64,000 bases of DNA from Albifimbria verrucaria (GCA_020081605.1 JAHREC010000011.1:2976001-3040000); one strand, 5' to 3'; counted from the first letter of the stretch, positions 1 to 13,046 are shown. Made by a program: numbers and translations. Notes: generated from the letters alone by a model not told the origin.

Positions 1-176
1 TCGTCGTCCACAGTTTCGTTGACTAGCAGTTCATCGACAATACCAGCTTCACCGACTACAGACTACAGACTCGGACGTGATAGATTCGCAAACTGCCGGT
101 GTATCATTTACTGCTTCTAAGCGATCGAATGAAAGTCAGTAACCTGCCTATTTGCTCGTGATCCGTGCGAATGGGA

Positions 177-1395
177 TCATTTCTCACCAATGACATCCTC
201 CAAGCCTTGTGCTTCACGCTTGCGAAGATAGTCCCGAACCGATTTGTAATGCGGAATGAGCGAGCGTTGTGAGGTTTCAAAGTTCAAAACCCGAAGGTTG
301 TCGACTGTGACCCAGCCAACCGCGCTTCTATCAGGGAACTTTGCGCCGTCAAAGTACATTACTGGATACTTTCTTTCCTCGACAAGACTCCCGTCGTCTT
401 CATAGTCCCTGGCCCATTTTAATTGCTTGGTACGTTTGCTGTATGTGTAACAGGCGGGCAAATCATCTATTAAACCGAGATCTTCGATTGTATCCGAAAT
501 GCCAACTTCCTCCAAGTTTTTGTTGGCAGAATGAGTACCGCAGACCATTCCTTTGACTTTTGCCAGTATGCAAGGTATATATCTCCTGGTTTAGGGTTCT
601 GACAAGCAATTCTATCATGATGCTGTCGTGTATCAACTGTGTTTCGTGGTTCTTTGCTTCGTCTTGGGACTGGTTAGCTAAGGTAGTCACAGGGAGGGAC
701 TCCGTGAGCTAAAAACCTTTGCTTTTCCCATTTCGTCGACCGGAGTCATTCGAGGCAGACTCCTTAGTTTGGGAACGTTTTCTTCCTCGGCCAGGACCTG
801 GCTCGGGGCTTTTTCTTTCTTCATAGTTCATCAATACAGTACTCTGACACATTCCAATGGATGTACGTACCGCAGTAGAGCTTTCTATACCCTCTGTGTC
901 ATTAAACGATGCTGGGGTTCGTGAGTTTTCTGGCTCGGACCTTTCCACGCTCACTGTATGTACTCTATCCGAATCGATTTCGATTGGTGAACCAGAGCCA
1001 CTAGTTACATCGTCCCTTCTTCCTCCACCACGTAGTTCTTGAATTAAGCTTCCAACTATAGGAAGCCCGATGGTTGTAAGCATATCTTTGTAAAGCCGCA
1101 TCGTGAGTTCTTGGACAGACTGGTCATAGATCTCTTGGTTCTGATTTACAGAGGCCTGGTGTTTTATCTCCAACTCCTTCAGGTCGCCGCCATGGCCGAC
1201 GATCCTTACTCTTATCTGTGACACACGGTCCGGTGAAGGATCCTCATAAAGCTCTTTCCAAAGATTGTCTATGCTTGCATTCAAGTGCTGGACTTGTTGT
1301 TGGTAGATTTCTTGTGGTGACTTGGTAGAATGAAAGTCATGTCTGTATTGTGCAAGCAAGCGTTCCACCGTGTCAATCAAGCGCATTGGCTCCAT
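177..1395 (-). CDS. PWWP-like nuclear protein, hypothetical
   Basis: I do not recognise a named family. The first exon (1395 down to 717) encodes a helical, Gln/Glu-rich N-terminus starting MEPMRLIDTVERLLAQY, then a Ser-rich linker and a basic stretch (GRGRKRSQTK, GRRNGKSK) resembling a nuclear localisation signal. A 47-nt intron at 716-670 (CTAAC branch, CAG acceptor) restores a frame reading PKPGDIYLAYWQKSKEWSAV. This resembles the start of a PWWP/Tudor-type beta-barrel (PGD...W...W.A) and continues, after one apparent missing G near 512, into WARDYEDDGSL, YPVMYFDGAKFPDRSAVGWV and the stop at 177. The PWWP-like reading is inference from the motif alone. The role could be chromatin binding. 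The gene is divergent from MSH6 across 2.2 kb. The exon structure is well supported; the function is not. Confidence 0.6.
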
Positions 1396-3579
1396 TATGG
1401 ATATCTCAACGTGTTCGCATTAGGTAGAGATTTGGGGCCACCCCAATGAGATCACGAATAAGGAACTCAAGTCTCCAAATCCAAAGCTGCTACAGCAAAC
1501 TTGTTAAGGTGGTCTTGTTTTAGTATGACACTTTCGGAGAGCATAAAATAAGAAGAAATGGGTGCATACAACCAATTTTGTCGGCGGCAGAAGGTGGCTG
1601 GCATTCAAACACCAAGCAAAGAATTGCAAAGATGCAAGTCTTGCTGGCGACAGGCAACATTAAGTAGATTCCAGAGCAAGAGGGGTAGGAAGGATTCCTG
1701 TCCGGACGCTGAGTTCAATGTCTGCATGATATGGAAAGCATGTTGGTTGACCAACAACACCCCTGCTATGCGTCCCGTGATTAATTCGCCCTGCACCGCA
1801 CACAATTTCCAGGTTGAGTGATAGTTCTTAACATCTGATTTGATACCGACAGAGTGGTTTCAACCCAGACTATTGAATTCGTAGCATTTAATGCTTGTTA
1901 GGATCCACACCACCTGCAATTTCAACCTGCTTTTCCCATGAATCCATCGCTTCGAGTCTCTCAGTTTTGTCACCGCCGCTGAGAAAGAGCCTGCCCCAGT
2001 CAGCCCATCGAGATGGTCCCTTTCTCCGGATTCCTACTGTTTATACTCGTACATCTGCATGTCTTCCTGTCTTCCTTGCTGGAAAGCGAATGCACATCCT
2101 GCTTTTCCACAGTGATACATAGCATAGTTCATTCAGTGTTGCTTATTGAAACAGGTGCCGAGTTTTGTGACATACTCGTCAGGATAAGTCTACGTGGGTT
2201 AGAAGCCTACCTGTTTGTTCCATCTGTTCGCTCAAGGAGACAACATTGAAGGAGAGGGGTGGCCACAAGACAAGGGTGGGCAGCAGGTATCTACCGAGTA
2301 GGTAAGTCAATCACATCTGATGAATGTAAAATGTACTAAAGTGCCACCCTAAGCCTGAGATAGAGGTTTTCTGATTCCATTTTTAAATTATACACTCACC
2401 TCTTTAACCAAAGTTAGGCTGGGTTGCCTGGGCCCTTGAACAAGTTGGTTGTGAGCGAAACTAGGCCCGCCTGACACAATACTGTTGAATGTGAAGATGG
2501 CACCCATGGTCTGCCCCACCAAGAGATAGGTAGATGCCAGGTAGGTGCCAGGTGAGTAGTCATGGCTCTGCAAATGGTGGCCAAATCGGCATCTTACATC
2601 TCAGGGGATTCCGGGCTGATTTCGTCAGCTAAGATCCACCGGCATTGCGGTACGTCTGAACCCACCGGCCGATTGGATGCCCCAGGCAAGCAGCTGCCGG
2701 TGACCGGTTCCGTAGCAGTGATGTCTTTGGAGTAAGCTGTTGTACAGTTCTTTTGTTCCAACTGTGATTAAATATGCCGAGTATTAAGCTTTGCCCCTAG
2801 ACATTTACAAGGAACACACACCTATAAAACCCAATCACAGGGTATTTAAAAGGAATGATACTGTATAGGTACCTGCTCTTGATCTTCTTCGTTACTGGCT
2901 AGTCTTGCTTTCTACTGCCTATGGCAGTAGAAAGCATGCTCCCACTGCCCAATTTCCGCGACAATTGACTTGGCCATGCCCTCCCAGTCTCTCTCGACAG
3001 GACAAACTCTCTTACTCAGACAACGAAGCCCTGTATGCAAGGCTCGCGGGAATCTCAAGAGTCGGTCGATGTTGACAGAGGGTCCAAGATGACAAACAAG
3101 CACACCGAAGAATATTAATCCTGTGATGAGATGATCTAGTTTCGGTTCAGGCTGCAAGTTTAGTGTTATCGAGTCGTCGTGCTGTTCTGTTATTGACATG
3201 GTGACCTACATCTGATGATCCTGGCTGGAGCTTGTCTTGACCCCCGCCTCAAAGGACGCGCGTGGAGCGGCTTGCCCACCTGTACCTCCCTGGGTAGCCA
3301 ACTTGGGATATACAGTGCATACACACAGTTATCCAAGGCCCCACACGGAGCACTCGACGCGACCAAAGTGCTTTTCCATCTTATCGGCGCGCCTCGCGAC
3401 GCGACTGGGCAATTAATGAACGGACGGAACCCTCCATCCTATTTCCTTCGTTTGGTAACCCACACCCTCTCTGCCTCTTGGTCAAGTCCAGCGTGCCAGT
3501 GCCGTTTGTTTTCATCTTCATGCTCAACCTCGTTTAATGCTTGATTTCACCACCTGCCTGTAAACCACCACCGCCCATC
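1396..3579. other. Intergenic region between divergent genes
   Basis: About 2.2 kb with no ORF that looks like a conserved protein. It must hold the promoters of the PWWP-like gene (leftward) and of MSH6 (rightward). The last 150 bases before the MSH6 start are pyrimidine-rich, as is common for fungal core promoters and 5' leaders. Confidence 0.5.
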
Positions 3580-6500
3580 ATGGCAGCTGACAAGGCGAGC
3601 GCCGCTCGCACTCCGGCAAAGGCGACCAAGCCACCCGCCTCTACCTCCTCTGTTAAGCAGCGATCAATCTATTCGTTTTTCCAAAAGTCCTCGCCTGCCG
3701 CAGCACCTGCGTCATCTCCTCTATCCAAGGTCTCTCCCAACCCGAGTCAATCATCCTGTTTGAAAGAAACAACCAAGGCCAACTCTATGCCCAAGCTGAA
3801 GCCATCCTCCTCCAAGATCTCTACGCCTGTGCCTAGTAGCGACATGCTAGAGCCGCCGAGCTCACAGGAGAATATGGGCTCCTCAACAATCAAGAAGGAG
3901 ACTCGACCCTCTACCACTACCATCCCGGTAGCTGGAAGTAGCCCAACTCGTGCAGTATGCTCTACACCCTCCGCTTTGTCTCCTGCCTACTGACCACTGA
4001 GCCATGTTTCAGACGAAAAAGCAGTCAACTACGCCGAATCCTCTGACGAGGATGAACCATTCGCACACGGACGTTCGAGCCGCACCCGTCGAACTCGAGC
4101 ACGGCAGGCCGTGATCAAGGACGAAGACGAATATGACGAAGGTGATGCTGAGGCCGCTGTCGACGATGACGGTATGTGTGAAAGTCCTTCGCAATATCAG
4201 CATGGCTGTGCTAATAATGCAGATGACATGGCCGACTTTGTCGTTTCCGATGAGTCAGACGAAGACAGCAGCAGGGCCAAGAAGCGAAAGAGACCAGCCA
4301 AGGCCCCCACGGCTAGAAAGCGTTCTCACGTCATTCCATCCATCGAATCTATGGAGAAAGACGAGCCTGTAGACAGCAAGGAAGATATCTTGCTAGACGA
4401 AATTCCGTCCACCTCGACCACTGCCCAATGGAACTACGACCCCAATGCCGCTGAAAAGCACCCAGTAACCACACCGGCTGAACGAGCCGTGAAGGACTCA
4501 AAATTCAAGGAAAAGGCTTTCATGAAGGAGCCCGATCAGCGGTATCCGTGGCTAGCTAATATCCGTGACAAGGAGAAGCGTGCTCCTGGAGATCCTGAGT
4601 ACGACCCACGAACCGTCTACATTCCCCACTGGCCTGGTCCAAGTTTTCCCCCTTCGAGAAGCAGTACTGGGAGATCAAACAGAATCTTTGGGACACCATT
4701 GTCTTTTTCAAGAAGGGAAAATTTTACGAATTATACGAGAATGACGCCACAGTAGGGCACCAGGAATTCGACTTCAAAATGACGGACAGAGTCAACATGC
4801 GCATGGTCGGAGTACCAGAGAGCTCTCTTGATCATTGGGTCAATCAGTTTATTGCTAAGCAGTACAAGGTTGCTCGAGTCGATCAGATGGAGACAAATCT
4901 CGGCAAGGAGATGCGTGAGCGACAGGACAATAGCGGCAAGAAGGCCGACAAAGTCATTTCCCGCCAGCTCGCTTGCATTCTCACTGCCGGTACTTTGGTT
5001 GATGGCGGAATGCTTCAAGATGATATGGCGGCCTACTGCGTGGCCATCAAAGAGTCTGTCGTGCATGACGCCCCTGCATTTGGTATCGCTGTTGTTGATA
5101 CAGCCACTGGTCGTTTCTTTCTCTCTGGCTTCGTTGACGATGCTGATCTCACCAAATTTGAAACTCTTATCGCCCAGCTGAGGCCTCGGGAAATCTTGTT
5201 GGAAAAATCACACCTCTCAACAAAGGCACTCCGCATCTTGAAGACCAGGACAAGCCCCACTACTATTTGGACACACCTCAAGCCAGGAACCGAATTTTGG
5301 GATGCTGACATGTCTCGCCGTGAGTTGAGTTGTGGAAAGTACTTTGCTATTGAGAATGATGATGAGGGAGCCTGGCCTGAGGCTTTGCAGCAGTACAAGG
5401 ATGACGATCTAGTCATGTCTGCCACTGGTGCTCTAGTATCCTACCTCCGATTCCTCAAGCTTGAAAGGCCGCTACTCTCGCAAGGCAATTTCGCGAAATA
5501 TGATCCAATCCAGAAGAACAGCTCGCTCGTCCTTGATGGACAGACCTTGATCAACCTTGAGCTTTTTGCGAACTCCGCTAACGGCGGCTCCGAAGGACAT
5601 TGTTCAGCCTACTTAACAAGTGTGTGACCCCTTTCGGCAAGCGTCTCTTCCGCCAGTGGGTTGCTCACCCTCTATGCAACATCGATCGCATTAATGAGCG
5701 GCTTGATGCAGTCGAGATGTTCAATGCTGATCAGTCTACTCGGGAACAATTTGCTTCACAGCTGGTTAAGATGCCAGATCTGGAGCGGCTCATCTCGCGT
5801 ATCCATGCGGGTGCTTGTAAGCCTGAAGATTTTGTTCGTGTCTTGGAAGGCTTTCAACAGATTCAGTACACCATGGAGATGACCGGCGCGTTCAAGGGAG
5901 GAAACGCGCTTGTTGATCGCCTCATCTCGTCGATGCCAGATTTAGAGGAGCCTCTGAGCTACTGGAGAACCGCATTCGATCGTCGACGAGCTCGTGAAGA
6001 AAAGCTTCTCATCCCAGAGCAAGGCATAGATGAAGAATTCGATCAAAGCCAGGAGAACATTGAGCAGATCAAGGGACAACTAAATGAACTACTGGAGGAA
6101 AAGAAATCAGAGCTCAAGTGCAGGAGCCTAAAGTTCACTGATGTCGGAAAGGAGATCTATCAGATAGAGACGCCCAAGAGTGTCAAGGTCCCATCAAGCT
6201 GGCGCCAAATGTCGTCCACCAAGGATGTCAAGCGCTGGTACTTTCCACAGCTAACAAAGCTGGTACGTGATCTCCAAGAAGCAGAGGAGACACATTCACA
6301 ACTGGTGCGAGAAGTTGCAGCCCGTTTCTTCAGAAAATTTGATGTGGACTATAACACCTGGCTACGAGCCATCGAAGTTATCGCTCAGCTGGACTGCTTG
6401 ATCAGTCTCTCCAAAGCATCAGCTGCTCTTGGCGAACCAAGCTGTCGACCACAGTTCGTCGATCAGGAACGTAGTGTGGTTGAGTTTGAAGAGTTGCGAC

Positions 6501-7351
6501 ACCCGTGCATGATCAGCACTGTCAATGATTTTATCCCTAATGATATCAAACTCGGTGGTAACCAGGCCAAAATTAATCTGTTGACTGGCGCTAACGCAGC
6601 GGGCAAATCAACAATTCTTCGAATGGTATGTTATCCAACCGCCTCCAATACTGGGATATTATGCTAACCATGTACAGTCTTGTATCGCTGTCATCATGGC
6701 TCAAATTGGATGTTTCGTGCCCGCTGTTTCTGCTCGACTCACGCCCGTCGATCGAATCATGTCACGCCTTGGTGCCAATGACAACATTTTCGCCGCCCAG
6801 TCCACATTCTTTGTCGAGTTGTCTGAGACTAAAAGATACTTTCGGAAGCCACTCCTCGCTCACTCGTCATTCTAGATGAGCTCGGACGTGGTACCAGTTC
6901 TTATGACGGTGTTGCAGTAGCTCAGGCCGTCCTTCATCACGTGGCTAGTCATATCGGCTGCGTAGGCTTCTTTGCTACACATTACCATTCGCTGGCCACT
7001 GAATTCGAGCATCATCCTGAGATTAGGGCTCGACGAATGCGGATTCATGTCGATGACAAGGAGCGCAGAGTGACTTTCCTCTACAAGCTGGAGGATGGCG
7101 TAGCAGAAGGCAGTTTCGGCATGCATTGCGCCGCCATGTGTGGTATCAATGATCGAGTTATTGAAAGAGCAGAAGTTGCTGCCAAGGAATGGGAGCATAC
7201 GAGCCGCCTCAAGGACAGCTTGGAGAAGGCTAAAACAGGATGTTACATTCCACTCGGCATTCTCAGTGATATTGGCTCGCTTCTTGGTGACAAGGGCGAT
7301 TTTGGGCAGATGGGCTTGGATGTCCTTCTCGAAGCTATCGAGGGGCTGTAA
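3580..7351 (+). CDS. MSH6: DNA mismatch repair protein Msh6
   Basis: Subunit of MutSalpha (Msh2-Msh6), which recognises base mismatches and 1-nt loops in the nucleus. The ATG at 3580 begins [17 protein letters not shown] and is followed by a PCNA-binding PIP box (QRSIYSFF, residues about 28-35). Further on are the mismatch-binding Phe-X-Glu motif (GKFYELYE), connector and lever regions, Walker A ([11 protein letters not shown]) near 6590 and Walker B ([12 protein letters not shown]) near 6870. The estimated length of about 1,200 residues fits the family. Introns are seen at about 3938/3955-4012, 4172-4222 (51 nt) and 6626-6677 (52 nt). The donor of the first intron is ambiguous: the better GTATGC at 3955 does not keep frame, whereas GTAGCC at 3938 does. 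Three single-base deletions interrupt the frame, at C4 4624-4627, GGACA 5595-5599 and A4 6831-6834. Identification is certain; whether the breaks are real is not. Confidence 0.95.
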
Positions 7352-8086
7352 TAGTAAATCTGATGGTTTCGGCGAAGGCAATGGGATAAATCTTTTCATT
7401 TCAAGTAGCAGGGTCTTTTGGCGTTTACAGTTGAGGGACGTGTTTGACAACAAGATCTAGAATCTAAGCAGGACAAAGGGACTTGATGGAGGAGATATGG
7501 AATGATCCAAAGGGATCTTGCGACCTGGGTTAGGCGTTATCTAAGGAATATGGCAATATGGGCTTCGATCTCGTGTTTGCTAACAGAGCAATAAGACAGG
7601 AGGCTTCAAAGGATACTGCTCAGAAGTTTGCATCGAAACACGTGAATATCAAAGAGAATAGGTCGTTGATCTGATAGCGATAGCGTGTTCGTGTCTTAAT
7701 AATCACTGTTAGCGTAAGGCAATGGGGAAAAGTCCCTCCAGGAAAACGACATATCGTCGGTCATGAAGTATCATGATGCAACTGCCAGAACGATATGACA
7801 GTAACGCCAAGCTATCCCATCACTCTGGACAAGTAGGAACACGAATTCAATACTTGATTCAGCTTAAACTAAGTCATAAACATATATGAGGATTTGGGTT
7901 GACGTAGATCCCAGTCATATAGCGAACAACAACAGAAACCATTCAGAATATCGGTGGCGGACAAACAAACTTGACAAAAACACAACGACCTAGGATGATT
8001 CATAACCTTGACAAAGCAATATGGGTAAGTCTATCCTCTTAGGTGTTGCCACCAGAAGATTTGGCCACGTTCCACTATCGAGATCT
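7352..8086. other. Convergent 3' intergenic region
   Basis: About 735 bases between the MSH6 stop and the stop of the leftward zinc-finger gene. It holds the 3' UTRs and terminators of both. I see no coding signal. Confidence 0.5.
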
Positions 8087-11000
8087 TCACTTGCTGGCAT
8101 CTTGCCGCTGCTGTAATGTCTGTGAGCGCGTTACTCGCAGCGGTGTCACAATCGCAGACTTCTGCACCATGGAAGGAGCCTTTGGTTTCTTAGGCACTCT
8201 TCTGGCGGGAGTTTCTGGGGCCTCGCCAACCAGCTTGGCAGAAGTAGTAGGTTTGCGTTTCTTGGTCACAGGTCCATCTGGAGTATCCTCAATGTTCGTA
8301 GGCATTACTGTCCTGTTTTCTGCAACCGGCTTGTCAGGTACAGTGGCTGTAACCTTGCGCTTCTTGCTGCCTGGCTGGGGCTGACTTGTGGGGGTGGAAG
8401 ATGCCGCTGCCGAACCTTTGCTTGATGAAGAAAGCTTAGATTTGGTGGAGGTAGTGGCAGGGACTTCAGAGGTTCTCTTTACAGGAGCTGATAAGGATTT
8501 AATAGGGGCCGCTTTCTTCTTGGAAGAGTCATTTGGCTGGCCTGTCGGGGAAGTCAAAGGCTTGGTCGACACTGGCAACGCTACCGGTGTGACTTTGGTC
8601 TCTTTGGTCGCTGAGGCCGAAGGGGTTGATGTGGGCTTGGCATTCCTAGTGGTAGTTTCAGTTCTTTTGGTTGCTTTGGTTGTTGATTTCTCCACCTTCG
8701 AACCGGAAGAGCGTTTATTCTCCAGTGTTTTGCTCGTAGGCGTAGCGCCCTGAGAACTCTTTGGGATAGCATTGGCCTGGGATGAAATTGCTGCACGCTT
8801 CTTTGTCCCATTATTTTCCTTGTTGTTTCCTATTGGTTATTAGTCTTGTTTCTGGCTGGTACACTCGAAGTTTTGGTAACTTACTTAGGTTTGTAGGTCC
8901 AGATGGCGTAGCCTTTTGCCCTTCTTCGCCCCAATACGAATATCTTCATCAACACTCAACTCCTCATCCCTTGTTGGCTTATAAGAACCATCCTGAGCCT
9001 TTCTGCGTTTCTTGCTAGCCTCGTTGTTCTCCCATTCTTCCTCCTCTGGTATAACCTCCCTCATTGCTTGCTCATCTGCTTCAATATCTCTCGGAGAATC
9101 ACTTTCGTATCGCCAAGTTCCGTCACGAGATTGCCTTGGCCTACGCCGGGATCCCTTTGTAGATATTTGCAATTTGTCTCTGAGCTCCCTGGAAACCTGG
9201 CCTGTATAGTCATCATCCGAAGCAACACGGTCAGGGAGCGTGGAGAAATTTCAACGTTTGCCAATTCAGTGCCCCGGTCACTCCAAGATGACGCATTTGC
9301 TGCAGTCCTAGTCTTTGACGATTGCTGTAGTCCCTTGTTAGAGCTCATCGTTATTTGAACTGGTGCTTTCTGCAGTGCATCACCAGTCTTGGTGGTTTCG
9401 GTGCCTAATAGACCACCTGAGGCTGCGAATGCGCTCACTGAAGCACGTCTGGTGTTTTGCACTGGTGTAGAAGCAGGCGCTGTTCTACTTTCTTCTTCAT
9501 CAAATCTACAGACGCTTCGGTTCTGAAAATTTTGAGTCTGGTAATCTTGGTAAGTAGCATTTGTTGTGAGAGGTAAGCAAGTTTTGGTAGCACATAGGCC
9601 ACCTTGAAAATCTGCCATGGGAATCGACACAACGCGATTACCTTGATGTCGTTCAACGGTGGCATTTCTACCACCAAGGATATATATGAGTTTATCGAAG
9701 TGTTTTTGTCGTAAGTGATCGTTCCTTTGCTCTTCATTCCACCACTCATATAGAGGAGTGCTGCACCACAAGCACCCATGCACCATGTGGGCTGTCTGAA
9801 GGTGCTCAAAGAGTAGATGCCTCTCGTCTCCTGGGCAGTTGAAATCACAGTCTTCATATGAGCATTCTACTGCTCTCCCAATTAACATATTTCTCATATC
9901 CCAAAAAGCCTTCTGAAGCCTGGTCTGCTCTGTTAAAGTGAGGACAGCTTTAGTGACCATAGGCACACTGCTCGTGGTGCGTAGAAATGCGTCAGCCGGT
10001 GGTGCAGTAACGGGTATGTGAAGACGATTTTCAGACTTGTCGCGGGATGAAAATGCACTTGGCTGAGACAACCAACTACTTGAGCGTTCCTCTGACCTCA
10101 CCGGTGCGCCTCTATTCTCTATCCGTGGAGAAGAGATACTGGCACCTTCAGAAAGAACTCCCTCGCGACTCGATAGGCTAGCAGTGGTAAGAGGATAATG
10201 GTCATTTATCTGCACATTTTGAAACTCGGGCCTCTCATGAATGCTTCTCGCTTTCCGGCAGCTCGGCCGAGCTTTCGGTAATGTCTTATACGACATCCGC
10301 CCGTAACGCGGACCCCAAATGTTGGACTTCGAGATTTGCAGCTTCCAGTGCTGAACCTCAGAATCCACAATGCCAACAGAAACAGCACTAGTTCCAATCA
10401 TTGCTTCAACCCCATGCCAGTCCTCATTGTTTGCAGTGCTGGGTAAAAAGTATGTAGGTATGTTGTCCACTTTTGATAGGGTAGGTTTTCCAAATGGTAG
10501 AGGCTTGATGCTCACAATTGAATAGGGTTTGAGCTTTACAGCTTCATTTTGGTCCGTTTCAATGAGAGTTTTGAACCTTTTCTGGAAATCCGATGCAATT
10601 GAGTGACTCCCCTTGGGTAGCGAAAAGGGGCATGTTGACTTTCGGGAAACCCTCCTGTGAAACTTGCCAGTTTGGGAACATTCGAGGGCCTTCCGCACCC
10701 CATTTAGGGTAAATTGCAAAGAACTTTTGACCCTGACTGACAGAATTTGTGAAGAATTCGTCGGCTTCAGCCTCCTCCTTGCCCCTATATTGCGAGTCAC
10801 CCAATAAGTTAAGCGTGTGCTCCGAAATATTGTTGAGAGTTTGAGCCGATAGGCTTGAATCCAAAGCACATATATCAACTCTTTGTGGTGTATTATCTCT
10901 GTCCAGCATCAAGTAAGGAGCGACATAGTCTCTTATGATGTTTGGGACATCTCGGTATCCTAGCTTCCCACTGTTAGGTCGTGGTTTCGGCTGAATAATG

Positions 11001-12509
11001 AGACAAGAAGCAGTGTCAACTCGATTTTCTATCACATCCGTGTTGGCCAAGCCTTTCGTTGGATAACCAGGTAAAACGAACACAATCTCGTCTTCCAATA
11101 ATTTCAAACAGTTGAGGACATACTGTTGCTTCGAATTCGAATGGAAGATAGACAATAGCTCGAATGGGTCGATAGCATGTAGGCCGTAGCTAAATGGAGC
11201 CACTAGTTTTGTCTGGCTTGACTTCCTTATGCCAAAAAGTGCGTGGTGACGACCAAATACTGGAATTCCTAGAAGAACTTCCAAGGCCGTCCTTATGTAA
11301 GGCGTATACTGATTGTTCCCCAGTCTCTAATATCAGTGATGGACGATGTGGAGGGAAAGCAACATAGCAGCATGCGGAGCCATCCTCCAGTGAAATTTTG
11401 GTCACTTTCCCGGCTCCGTCTTCTTCTTCAGGCTCCCAAAAGGATGGAGTCCTTTCACTACTTCCGGCTTTGACAAATAGCGTATTCTCTTCGCCCCAGT
11501 GCATAGTCTGAATGTCCTTCCACGCTGGGCTCTCGACCGTGACCGGAAATGAGTCTGCTATTTCATGAACGACTCTCTTAGACGTCTTGTTGAAGATCGA
11601 TATATTGAATTCATTGTCTTCGTGGTCTCCCATGGAAAGAAGTTTCTTGACAGCAGCTTTGAATGATAGGATATCTTGAGGGTTGAATGCAACCCAGCCC
11701 TGGAATCCAAAGAGCTTAACTGCCGTGGGCGTGTTCAATCCTATATCTGGCTCTACCACGTCATCTGATTCCTCTTCGTAATCCTCCAGCTCCTCATCGT
11801 CTTCTTCGCCTCCGCCGCCTCTAAGAGATAGTAAGGGCGTACCCCCATTCTCAGATTCTTGAATGGATTGGTGAGGGAAGAGATTCGTTTTCTGCGTGAC
11901 TTGCACAGGGTATGCATTTTCTTCTCTCTCTGTAAGGGTCAGCTTATGTATTTCAGAAATGGCCATAAGTCGAAAGGAAAAGTTTTAGCTCAGGTTCTTG
12001 ATACCTTTCAACGCTTCTCTTCCCCAATTTCGCTCTTTGTGGGCAGTGAGAAAGTGAAGCGGTGCTTGAACGTCATACGCCGCTGGTTCAGGTGGACGAA
12101 TCTCTATCCTCTTGATAAACCAGTCCCATGGAAGAATCATAGGCTCCACGGGTAAGTCAAAATACAGCATTGCTAGTTTTAGGGCCAAATCGTTCTTTTC
12201 GAACTCCATAAACCGGTCTGACAGCAATTGATAATAAAGAACAGTGTTCCTTTGCTGTTGCTGGTATAGATCAGGACGAGACGTAGGTGTAAATAGTTGG
12301 GCCTGGCGTCTCGAAAAATGCCCAGAAAGAATTGTCTCTAGAGACATTCCATTGGAAGAGCTCCCATTGAGCAAAGAGTGAAAGTATCGGTATTTGACGA
12401 CGAAGTCAGGATGAGTTGGCAATATGAATAGGTTTCTATGCCGTGCCACGGTTTCCTCAGTTGGGTATTGAGACGGCCCTGGCTGGACCCAAGACGGTAA
12501 AGAACTCAT
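8087..12509 (-). CDS. Large zinc-finger protein, hypothetical (~1,430 aa)
   Basis: Not a family I recognise. Six overlapping frame fragments join into one gene. The start at 12509 encodes MSSLPSWVQPGPSQYPTEE. A 75-nt intron (12004-11930, GTATCA donor, CTGAC branch, CTTACAG acceptor) joins it in frame to an acidic segment containing PLLSLRGGGGEEDDEE. A globular region follows (FQGWVAFNPQDILSFKAAV and LLGIPVFGRHHALFGIRK). Then come two adjacent Cys/His finger candidates near 9730-9870: CSYEDCDFNCPGDERHLLFE followed by H-x3-H, then CLWC with HLRQKH. The C-terminus after a second intron (8884-8828) is Ser/Thr/Lys-rich and basic with several KKRK-like clusters, suggesting nuclear location. Frame changes near 11270, 10620, 9240 and 8925 fit the window-wide indel pattern, though the first two look like +1 or -2. 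DNA or RNA binding is inference. Confidence 0.72.
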
Positions 12510-12903
12510 TTCTCACAATTCTATGATGATCTGGTGATGAAATCTTGGGAACTGAAATAAAATTACTCTCCTGCTGTTCCCGGCAGTCTTTCGAAGACCA
12601 TGTGAATTGCAAGGCAACAGGGTCTTAGGTAAAGTAAAAGGACCTTGCTTGTCAAAGCACGGGAGAAGTTCGTATTCTGTTAATCGCAGTAGTACAATAA
12701 AGTTGAAATCATAGATGAGAGAAGTGTTGTTATTTTGTATTCATCCTGGTCAGCCGTGCACGCTACAAAGGACGGCCGGTCTATGCTTTTTCTTTCAACA
12801 TGGCACACTACACCAGGTGATCCGAACTCTTTTCCTTTGTTCTAATCTGGCTCCGTGTTATACAGTACAGTATTCCGATACTTTCTGATGAGGCATTTTA
12901 TAG

Positions 12904-12931
12904 TACAGTAGCCTTACTGTACAGTACTGTA
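12904..12931. repeat. TACAGTA/TACTGTA inverted repeat
   Basis: TACAGTA (12904-12910), GCCT, TACTGTA (12915-12921) form a perfect 7-bp stem with a 4-nt loop. The block runs on as TACTGTACAGTACTGTA (12915-12931), which contains two overlapping 12-bp palindromes. Seen directly; no function known to me. Confidence 0.8.
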
Positions 12932-13046
12932 ATGCCACAAGTGTCTAGGGAGGAAACAAGCACAATTCTTGAATATCAAAGTATTTGATTGGTACTGTAT
13001 TCGGCGGTAACAGTGATGCAAGACTCAATACTCATAGACAAATTCG

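Noticed and set aside
2912..3199. 95-residue ORF on the minus strand, between the PWWP-like gene and MSH6
   Set aside because: It has a hydrophobic stretch but no motif, no neighbouring exons and no codon pattern that sets it apart from chance ORFs in the same spacer.
11966..12509. Separate small gene at 11985-12509 upstream of the large zinc-finger gene
   Set aside because: A 75-nt intron with good donor, branch and acceptor (12004-11930) removes the stop and joins both parts in frame.
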